Shown here piece after piece: positions 29,626 to 35,183 of a DNA stretch of 35,183 nt. The stretch's first letter is position 1, and each line of letters opens with the position of its first letter. The position numbers and the translations under genes are program-made. This DNA is from Thiobacillus sp. (GTDB taxonomy: Bacteria > Pseudomonadota > Gammaproteobacteria > Burkholderiales > Thiobacillaceae), in assembly GCA_030692355.1 (NCBI GenBank), contig JAUYCF010000005.1, positions 1 to 35,183 of the forward strand. The letters run 5' to 3'. The notes beneath the pieces are model-generated. The model did no database searches, was not told the origin of the DNA, and saw only the letters and a program-made list of their open reading frames with translations.

Positions 29626-30201
29626 ATGAAACGTCTCGCCCTGTTCGCCGCACTCGCCGCCGCCACCATCACCGCCCAGGCCGCGCCGGTCACCTACACC
29701 ATCGACAACAGCCACACCTATCCGCATTTCACCTACAACCACCTGGGCTTCTCCAACCAGACCCACAAGTTCGACAAAACCAGCGGCGCCGTGGTGCTCG
29801 ACCGCAAGGCCAGGACCGGCTCGGTCGACGTCACCATCGACACCACCTCGGTCAACACCGGCCACGCTGTGTTCAACGAGCACATCCAGGCCGCCGATTT
29901 CTTCGACACCGCTGTCTATCCGGCCATCACCTTCAAGTCGACCCAGATGAAATTCAAGGGCGACCAGCCGGTAACCGTGGCGGGCGATCTCACCATCAAG
30001 GGCGTGACCAAGCCCGTGACGCTGAAAATCACCCACTTCAAGTGTCAGCCGCACCCCATGCTGAAAGTGGAAGCCTGCGGTGCCAACGCCACCACCCAGG
30101 TCAAACGCTCGGAATTCAACATGGGCAAGAACGTGCCCTTCGTCAGCGATGAAGTGACGTTGACCCTGGCGATCGAAGCGGTCAACAAGCCGGCGCAGTA
30201 A
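29626..30201 (+). CDS. YceI-family periplasmic protein (second copy)
   Basis: A 191-residue protein with signal peptide (MKRLALFAALAAATITAQA) and a full YceI domain: YTIDNSHTYPHFTYNHLGFSNQTHKF, VDVTIDTTSVNTGHAVFNEHI, FFDTAVYPAITFKST and GDLTIKGVTKPVTLKI. Two cysteines (KCQPHPMLKVEAC) may form a disulfide in the periplasm. AAGGAG at 29614-29619 sets the ATG at 29626, 32 bases after the first copy. The last 33 codons recur as a broken copy at about 31572-31674, so the 3' end of this gene has been duplicated. Confidence 0.94.
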   Translation: MKRLALFAALAAATITAQAAPVTYTIDNSHTYPHFTYNHLGFSNQTHKFDKTSGAVVLDRKARTGSVDVTIDTTSVNTGHAVFNEHIQAADFFDTAVYPAITFKSTQMKFKGDQPVTVAGDLTIKGVTKPVTLKITHFKCQPHPMLKVEACGANATTQVKRSEFNMGKNVPFVSDEVTLTLAIEAVNKPAQ

Positions 30202-30688
30202 GCCGGTGCTGCTACAGGTTTTCCTGCTGACTGCAATTTTCGTTTACTCAGGGACACGAATATTTCGCCGGCCCTTTAGGAAGCCCTGAACAAGCCCACA
30301 ATCGTCATTCCGGCGGAAGCCGGAATCCAGTTAAATCAATCACCTGGACCCGGCTTCCGCCGGGGTGACAACTCCTTCAGCCTGGTAGGGTGGGCACGCT
30401 TTTGTGCCCACGCTGCGCTCGCCCGCCGTGGGCACAATGAAGCCGTGCCCACCCTACCTGGCTTGATTGGCCCAACCAATGCGTTGAACTTCGGCCGATG
30501 TGCGGCAATGGCGTGCCAAGCCTCATGGAATGCTGCTTCGCGCTGTATTGTCATGATGAGTGTCAACGTAAAAGTGAGGGGCTGCGCGCTTTTGCGCAGT
30601 CCCTCTCGACTGCCGGGTTGGCCATTTCCACCACCCACAAACGTAGTTGACTGGGCCGTGGGAACGCCTGCGGTAGATAACAGGGACC
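30202..30688. repeat. Repeat-rich gene-free stretch
   Basis: No gene is seen in these 487 bases. They hold three palindromic units. At 30304-30330 and 30344-30369 lie imperfect inverted arms around GTCATTCCGGCGG; the motif GGAAGCCCTGAACAA at 30279-30293 just before them differs at one base from the start of the repeat at 24258-24272. At 30385-30412 and 30427-30457 lie arms of a GTAGGGTGGGCACG palindrome. At 30576-30605 is a 12-bp hairpin (one G-T pair) with loop GCTTTT and no T-run after it. Protein-like frames across this region look like by-products of the repeats. Confidence 0.65.
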
Positions 30689-30763
30689 TTAAGCCGCCAG
30701 CTTGAGTTCGACTTTCTTCCCCAGCAACCAAACGGGGTCGGCATCGCAATTGTTTTCATTCAT
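30689..30763 (-). CDS. Possible 24-residue ORF after the DUF5615 gene
   Basis: A frame from ATG 30763 to TAA 30689 gives a peptide starting MNENNCDADPVW and ending LLGKKVELKLAA. It overlaps the end of the DUF5615 gene by 8 bases, as coupled genes do. The amphipathic C-terminal half looks protein-like, but it may be only the tail of a lost longer gene, such as a transposase or a third toxin-antitoxin component. No own Shine-Dalgarno is clear. Confidence 0.3.
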   Translation of the reverse strand: MNENNCDADPVWLLGKKVELKLAA

Positions 30764-31106
30764 GCACCACCAGCGCTTCGCGGGTGATCTCGACAAACCT
30801 GGCGGATGCGAAGGCTGCTTCGATCCCGTTCAAATTAGCGCGGAGAATTTTCTCCAGCTCGGTGTTGGAAATGTTGCCGGTTGAGATCAGCAACAGCGGC
30901 GGTTCGCCGGTGACCAGAAAGGACTGTACGAAATCCGCATCCTTGCTGATGACGATGCGCCCTTCCTGCATGGCGCGTGCGATGAGTTCGCTATCCTGGG
31001 TGTTGTTCTTTTTGGGAAGGTCGAGGGTGTGCAGCGCATCGTGCCCCGCATCTTTCAGCCAACTGGCGAAGCGCCGGGGAGGTTGCGCATCGACCAGAAA
31101 TTTCAT
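30756..31106 (-). CDS. DUF5615 PIN-like protein, probable toxin
   Basis: A 116-residue PIN-like (VapC-related) protein. The N-terminal MKFLVDAQPPRRFASWLKDAGHD carries the first acidic residue (Asp6), the middle LARAMQEGRIVISKDADF-type segment gives the second acidic pair, and PPLLLISTGNISN is the usual strand before the C-terminal helices. PIN-fold toxins are metal-dependent ribonucleases; DUF5615 members are inferred to act likewise. The ATG overlaps the stop of the upstream DUF433 gene by 4 bases, the normal antitoxin-toxin order. The pair lies in a repeat-rich patch. Confidence 0.85.
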   Translation of the reverse strand: MKFLVDAQPPRRFASWLKDAGHDALHTLDLPKKNNTQDSELIARAMQEGRIVISKDADFVQSFLVTGEPPLLLISTGNISNTELEKILRANLNGIEAAFASARFVEITREALVVHE

Positions 31107-31327
31107 GCGGCCAGATGTTCGAGCCGTTTTATGTGCGTCATTCGCGCGGCATAGGAAAGCGCGGCCAATATGTCTCCACGCTCGAGGTCTTCGTAGTCTT
31201 GCAGAATTTCATCTGTGGTCATGCCGCTGGCCAGCCACTCCAGCACGTTCTCGACGGGATAACGCAGGCCGCGTATGCAGGGCTTGCCGTGGCATACGGC
31301 AGGATCAATGGTGATGCGGTCGCTCAT
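31103..31327 (-). CDS. DUF433 protein, probable antitoxin
   Basis: A 74-residue protein of the DUF433 family: DRITIDPAVCHGKPCIRGLRYPVENVLEWLASGMTTDEILQDY is nearly the complete signature, a small helix-turn-helix-like fold found beside DUF5615 genes. The start at 31327 is fixed by a perfect AGGAGG four bases upstream; a longer upstream frame crosses a dispersed repeat and is spurious. It overlaps the DUF5615 gene by 4 bases. Antitoxins of this layout usually repress their own promoter, which would lie between 31328 and about 31400. Confidence 0.88.
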   Translation of the reverse strand: MSDRITIDPAVCHGKPCIRGLRYPVENVLEWLASGMTTDEILQDYEDLERGDILAALSYAARMTHIKRLEHLAA

Positions 31328-31399
31328 TTTGCCTCCTGCTCGATATTCACGGGGAAATCTTACACCAGCTTTCGTTCCTTGTAGGTTAGACATATGGGC

Positions 31400-31506
31400 A
31401 CTTCTATAAATTGTCATTCCGGGCTTGACCCGGAATCCAGGTGCTTGATTTGACTGGATTCCGGCGTTCGCCGGAATGACGAAATCAGAATTTATAGTAT
31501 AGAAGT
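31400..31506. repeat. Dispersed palindromic repeat (GTCATTCCGG type)
   Basis: Imperfect inverted halves at 31400-31440 and 31454-31506. Both carry the core GTCATTCCGG...CCGGAATCCAG and the outer motif ACTTCTATA / TATAGAAGT, the right half with a few extra bases. The core matches that at 30304-30369 and, more loosely, the GTCATTGCGAG element at 24256-24391. It lies upstream of the DUF433 antitoxin. Confidence 0.7.
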
Positions 31507-31513
31507 ACCTATA

Positions 31514-31569
31514 TATAGGGGACACCACGATTAAATAACCGGCCTCTCCACAACCGTGGTTCCCTATTG
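31514..31569. repeat. Inverted repeat at the yceI-fragment junction
   Basis: AGGGGACACCACGATT (about 31517-31532) and AACCGTGGTTCCCT (about 31552-31565) are imperfect inverted copies with flanking AT bases. The style resembles the end of an insertion sequence or REP-type element. It ends within about 3 bases of the broken yceI copy, so it marks a rearrangement point. Confidence 0.5.
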
Positions 31570-31571
31570 TT

Positions 31572-31674
31572 CCAAGCGCTCGGAATTCAACATGGGCAAG
31601 AACGTGCCTTCGTCAGCGACGAAGTGACGCTGACCCTGGCGATCGAGGTGGTCAACAAGCTGGCGCTGTAAGCC
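31572..31674 (+). pseudogene. Broken duplicate of the yceI 3' end
   Basis: About 103 bases match the last 33 codons and the stop region of the second yceI (roughly 30103-30205) with about seven substitutions and one deletion. The deleted C in GTGCCCTTC (here GTGCCTTC, about 31604-31611) shifts the frame, so it cannot make the same peptide. No 5' part of the gene is found nearby. The interval between the two copies holds the DUF433/DUF5615 pair and the dispersed repeats. Confidence 0.85.
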
Positions 31675-31685
31675 AGTGGAGTAAG

Positions 31686-31707
31686 CCTGCCCGGCAAGCC
31701 GGGCAGG
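31686..31707. repeat. Strong hairpin upstream of rlhA
   Basis: CCTGCCCGG pairs perfectly with CCGGGCAGG around CAAG. No T-run follows, so it is not a typical terminator. It lies 46 bases before the rlhA start. Confidence 0.55.
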
Positions 31708-31752
31708 GCGGTCTCCGGTAAAATGCGGCTTTAGCTGTCCGGAATATCCCCT

Positions 31753-33723
31753 GTGCACCCCCACCAACTTGAACTGCTCGCGCCCGCGCGCGACGCCGAC
31801 ATCGGCATCGAAGCCGTCAACCACGGCGCCGATGCGGTGTACGTCGGCGGACCGTCGTTCGGCGCGCGCGCTTCGGCGTCCAACGAAGTCGCCGACATCG
31901 CGCGGCTGGTCGAATACGCACACCGCTTCAATGCGCGCGTATTCGTCACCCTCAACACCATCCTCACCGACGACGAACTGGAACCGGCACGCCGGCAGAT
32001 CATTCAACTGTACGAAGCCGGCGCCGACGCGCTGATCATCCAGGACATGGGCCTGCTGGAGCTCGACCTGCCGCCGATCCAGCTGCATGCCAGTACCCAG
32101 ACCGACATCCGCACGCCGGAAAAGGCCCGCTTCCTGCAGGACGTCGGGCTGTCGCAGATCGTGCTGGCGCGCGAACTCGATCTTGAACAGATCGCCGCCA
32201 TCCGCGCCGCCACCGATCCTGAACGCTGCACTCTGGAATTCTTCGTCCACGGTGCGCTGTGCGTCGCCTACAGCGGCCAGTGCTACATCAGCCACGCCCA
32301 CACCGGGCGCAGCGCCAACCGTGGCGACTGCTCGCAGGCCTGCCGCCTGCCGTACCAGGTCACCGACATGGAAGGGCGCATCGTTGCGCACGACAAGCAC
32401 GTGCTGTCGATGAAGGACAACAACCAGAGCGACAACCTCGAAGCGCTGATCGACGCCGGCATCCGCAGCTTCAAGATCGAGGGCCGCTACAAGGACATGG
32501 GCTATGTGAAGAACATCACCGCCCATTACCGTACGTTGCTGGACGAAATCATCGAGCGTCGCCCGGAATTTGCGCGCGCGTCCGCAGGCCGCACCACGTT
32601 TGCCTTCACGCCCGACCCCGAGCAGAACTTCAACCGCGAGTTCACCGACTACTTCGTCGGCGGCCGCCGCGACGACATCGGTGCCTTCGACACGCCGAAG
32701 AACCCCGGCCTTTTCGTCGGCTACGTCAGCAAGGTCGGTGACAAATGGGTCGAACTGCACACCGACTCGCCCGACATCGTGCTCAATAACGGCGACGGTC
32801 TCTGCTACTACACCTTGCAGAAAGACCTGACCGGCCTCGCCATCAACCGCGCCGAAAAGCTGGGCACGGGCGCCTGGCGCGTGTTCCCGAAAGACGCCAT
32901 CGCGAGTTTCAAGGACTTGCGCGCCGGCACGATGGTCAGCCGCAACCGCGACATGAACTGGACGCGCCTGCTCGACAAGCCGTCGGCCGAACGCCGCATC
33001 GGCGTGTGGCTGCGGCTGGAAGAAACCGCGGACGGCTTTGCGCTGACGCTGACCGACGAGGACGGTCATGCCGCGACAGTCGAGGCTGCGCACGCCAAAG
33101 AGCCGGCCAAGGACGCCGCCAAAGCGGAGGCCACCCTGCGCGAACACCTCGGCAAACTCGGCGCCACGCCGTTTGCATCCATGGGAATCGCGCTTGAACT
33201 GTCGCAGGACTGGTTCGTGCCGGCGTCCTTCGTCAACGCCCTGCGCCGCGACACCGTCGCCGCGCTGGAAGCCGGACGCGCCGCCGCCTACCGGCGTCCG
33301 CCGCGTGCGCAAGCAGTCGAGCCGCCGGCGGTCTATCCCGAGGACACGCTGAGCTATCTCGCCAACGTCTACAACCACAAGGCGCGCGATTTCTACGCGA
33401 AGCACGGCGTCCAGGTCATTGCCGCTGCCTACGAGAGCCACGAGGAAAAAGGCGAGGTCTCGCTGATGATCACCAGGCACTGCGTGCGCTATTCGCTTTC
33501 CCTCTGCCCCAAGCAGGCCAAGGGCGTCACCGGCGTGCAGGGCACCGTGCGCGCCGCGCCACTGACGCTGATCAACGGCAGCGAAAAGCTCACCTTGCGC
33601 TTCGACTGCAAGGCCTGCGAGATGCACGTGGTGGGGAAACTGAAACCGGCCGTCGCCAAAAACAGCGCGCCGCTGAACTTTTATAAAACGCAGCCCGTTG
33701 CACGAGCCGGTCATCCCACTTGA
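31753..33723 (+). CDS. rlhA: U32 family 23S rRNA C2501 hydroxylase RlhA (YdcP)
   Basis: A 656-residue U32-family protein, the length of E. coli RlhA, which makes 5-hydroxycytidine at position 2501 of 23S rRNA with prephenate-derived hydroxylation. The N-terminal TIM-barrel-like part starts LELLAPARDADIGIEAVNHGADAVYVGG; the iron-sulfur region is HGALCVAYSGQCYISH...GDCSQACRLPY, four cysteines; a long C-terminal half with further cysteines (CVRYSLSLCPK, FDCKACEMHVVG) is specific to RlhA over TrhP. Start is GTG 31753, with a weak GGAA upstream. The stop overlaps or abuts trhP. Confidence 0.9.
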   Translation: MHPHQLELLAPARDADIGIEAVNHGADAVYVGGPSFGARASASNEVADIARLVEYAHRFNARVFVTLNTILTDDELEPARRQIIQLYEAGADALIIQDMGLLELDLPPIQLHASTQTDIRTPEKARFLQDVGLSQIVLARELDLEQIAAIRAATDPERCTLEFFVHGALCVAYSGQCYISHAHTGRSANRGDCSQACRLPYQVTDMEGRIVAHDKHVLSMKDNNQSDNLEALIDAGIRSFKIEGRYKDMGYVKNITAHYRTLLDEIIERRPEFARASAGRTTFAFTPDPEQNFNREFTDYFVGGRRDDIGAFDTPKNPGLFVGYVSKVGDKWVELHTDSPDIVLNNGDGLCYYTLQKDLTGLAINRAEKLGTGAWRVFPKDAIASFKDLRAGTMVSRNRDMNWTRLLDKPSAERRIGVWLRLEETADGFALTLTDEDGHAATVEAAHAKEPAKDAAKAEATLREHLGKLGATPFASMGIALELSQDWFVPASFVNALRRDTVAALEAGRAAAYRRPPRAQAVEPPAVYPEDTLSYLANVYNHKARDFYAKHGVQVIAAAYESHEEKGEVSLMITRHCVRYSLSLCPKQAKGVTGVQGTVRAAPLTLINGSEKLTLRFDCKACEMHVVGKLKPAVAKNSAPLNFYKTQPVARAGHPT

Positions 33724-33734
33724 AACACACTGAA

Positions 33735-34997
33735 ATGCGCCAACCCGAACTGCTGGCCCCCGCCGGCTCGCAAACCATGCTGGAAACCGCGCTCGCCTTC
33801 GGCGCCGATGCGGTGTATGCCGGCCAGCCGCGCTACAGCCTGCGCGTGCGCAACAACAGCTTCCGCGACGAAGTTGCGCTGGGGGTCGGCATCGAATACG
33901 CGCACAGCCGGGGCAAGCAGTTCTACGTCGTCAGCAACATCTTTCCGCACAATTCCAAAATCAAAACCTACCTGGCCGACATGGCGCCGGTCGTCGCCCT
34001 CAAGCCGGACGCGCTGATCATGGCCGACCCGGGCCTGATCGACATGATTCGCGAAACCTGGCCTGACATGCCCGTCCACCTTTCGGTGCAGGCCAACACC
34101 GTCAACTACGCCGCAGTGCGGTTCTGGAAAAAGCTCGGCATCCGCCGCGTCATCCTTTCGCGCGAACTCTCGCTCGACCAGGTCGCCGAGATCCGCCAGG
34201 AATGCCCGGACATGGAACTCGAAGTCTTCGTGCATGGCGCGCTGTGCATCGCCTATTCCGGGCGCTGCCTGCTCTCGGGCTACTTCAACCACCGCGACCC
34301 CAACCAGGGCGCCTGCACCAATTCCTGCCGCTGGGAGTACAACACCCTCCCCGGCAAGGAAGCGCCGGATGGCGACGTGTATCTGCTGGAAGAGAAAGAA
34401 CGCGCCGGCAGCTACATGCCCATCGAAGAAGACGAGCACGGCACCTACATTCTCAACTCGAAAGACCTGCGCGCCATCGAACACGTGCAGCGGCTGACGG
34501 AAATCGGCATCGACTCGCTCAAGATCGAAGGCCGCACCAAATCGCCCTATTACGTGGCGCGCACCTGCCAGACCTATCGCCAGGCCATCGATGACGCCGC
34601 CGCCGGCCGCCCGCTTGATCCGACTTTGCTGCGCGAGCTCGACGGCCTGGCCAACCGGGGCTATACCGGCGGTTTTTACGAGCGCCACCCGGATCGCGAA
34701 TACCAGAACTACCTGAAGAGCCATTCCGAGTCGGACCGCAGCCTCTACGTCGGCGACGTCATGGCGTACGACGCAGACGGCCTGGCCGAGATCGACGTGA
34801 AGAACAAGTTTTCGGTCGGTGACCGCATCGAACTCATCCACCCCAGGGGCAACCTGGAGATGACGATTGCCACCATGCAAGGCAGAGACAGTACCCCGGT
34901 CAGTGTCGCACCGGGTAGCGGCCATCGTGTGCACATTCCCCTGCCAGCGGGCTATGAGGGGGCGTTCGTTGCGCGCTTTATTGCGGAGCGAGATTAA
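33735..34997 (+). CDS. trhP: U32 family tRNA 5-hydroxyuridine synthase TrhP (YegQ)
   Basis: A 420-residue U32 protein that hydroxylates wobble uridine 34 of several tRNAs. MRQPELLAPAGSQTMLETALAFGADAVYAGQPRYSLRVRNN is close to the YegQ N-terminus; the cysteine cluster is HGALCIAYSGRCLLSG (Cys171 onward) with GACTNSCRW. I start it at ATG 33735; a TTG at 33720 that overlaps the rlhA stop would add MKHTE and is possible. It is directly downstream of rlhA, so the two prephenate-dependent hydroxylases are co-transcribed. E. coli keeps these genes apart. Confidence 0.92.
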   Translation: MRQPELLAPAGSQTMLETALAFGADAVYAGQPRYSLRVRNNSFRDEVALGVGIEYAHSRGKQFYVVSNIFPHNSKIKTYLADMAPVVALKPDALIMADPGLIDMIRETWPDMPVHLSVQANTVNYAAVRFWKKLGIRRVILSRELSLDQVAEIRQECPDMELEVFVHGALCIAYSGRCLLSGYFNHRDPNQGACTNSCRWEYNTLPGKEAPDGDVYLLEEKERAGSYMPIEEDEHGTYILNSKDLRAIEHVQRLTEIGIDSLKIEGRTKSPYYVARTCQTYRQAIDDAAAGRPLDPTLLRELDGLANRGYTGGFYERHPDREYQNYLKSHSESDRSLYVGDVMAYDADGLAEIDVKNKFSVGDRIELIHPRGNLEMTIATMQGRDSTPVSVAPGSGHRVHIPLPAGYEGAFVARFIAERD

Positions 34998-35042
34998 ACC
35001 TAAAAACCGCAGTTGACCGCTCATCACCCTTGCAAACGCCAC

Positions 35043-35183
35043 ATGAACACAAGATTGAGTGCCTTCAATGCCGTTTACCCGGTGGGTGAGTCCGCTACAC
35101 GCCCGATGGCACGCCTGCTCGTGCGCCTGCCTTTGTACCCGCAAGGAGTAGGCCGGATTCGTAAAGCCGCTAAAGCGGCAACG
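35043..35183 (+). CDS. Possible gene running off the window
   Basis: A frame from ATG 35043 stays open for 47 codons to the last base. It reads MNTRLSAFNAVYPVGE and continues as a basic segment (PMARLLVRLPLYPQG). No Shine-Dalgarno is visible. I do not recognise it. A small hairpin GCCGCT/AGCGGC lies near the window end. It could equally be non-coding. Confidence 0.25.
   Translation, partial: MNTRLSAFNAVYPVGESATRPMARLLVRLPLYPQGVGRIRKAAKAAT

Noticed and set aside
30336-30759. Minus-strand frames of 78-137 codons in the repeat patch
   Set aside because: They cross three palindromes and read into one another; no domain is recognised.
33711-35144. 477-codon minus-strand frame opposite trhP
   Set aside because: Antisense shadow of a high-GC gene; the plus strand encodes a recognisable U32 protein. 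The same applies to the long minus frames opposite thrS, pheT and rlhA.

Overview
The window looks like chromosomal DNA of a betaproteobacterium, probably close to the sulfur-oxidising Thiobacillus group. The taxon is inferred from gene order and protein style (thrS-infC-rpmI-rplT-pheS-pheT-ihfA-MerR-tRNA-Pro, GC-rich codons, tandem RlhA/TrhP). No search was run. Most of it is well-packed housekeeping DNA, broken by two AT-rich accessory patches (about 1-950 and 16.4-18.0 kb) and by several dispersed palindromic repeats.

Layout. 1-1324: the tail of an IS3-type transposase, an unrecognised AT-rich gene and a palindromic intergenic repeat. 1325-3456 (minus): trxB, a Smr-domain gene and a Bcp peroxiredoxin. 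3567-7578 (plus): ftsK, ispD, ispF and thpR, with overlaps at the last three junctions. 7655-15556: tRNA-Val(GAC), thrS, infC (ATC start codon), rpmI, rplT, pheS, pheT, ihfA, a MerR-family regulator and tRNA-Pro(GGG). Then iron superoxide dismutase and an AT-rich KAP-family P-loop NTPase, a possible defence gene.

18036-24257 is the most interesting part. On the minus strand selD abuts egtD with no gap, followed by selO, a lipoprotein gene and a small unknown gene. Divergent from selD, 63 bp away, is an EgtB/SenA-like non-heme iron enzyme. Selenophosphate synthesis, hercynine synthesis and an EgtB-type oxidative C-S/C-Se bond-forming enzyme therefore sit together, which suggests selenoneine biosynthesis. 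The selenosugar synthase SenB is not in the window.

24406-27859 is a molybdenum-cofactor cluster: moaA diverges from mobB-moeA-moaD-moaE, and the divergent promoter region holds a ModE-like palindrome. 28057-30201 holds a MarR regulator, a cytochrome b561 and two YceI proteins; a 17-bp perfect inverted repeat brackets the -10 of the predicted marR promoter.

30202-31752 is a repeat-rich patch with a DUF433/DUF5615 toxin-antitoxin-like pair and a broken copy of the 3' end of the second yceI. The window closes with two U32-family genes, rlhA and trhP (rRNA and tRNA hydroxylation), and an open reading frame that runs off the end.
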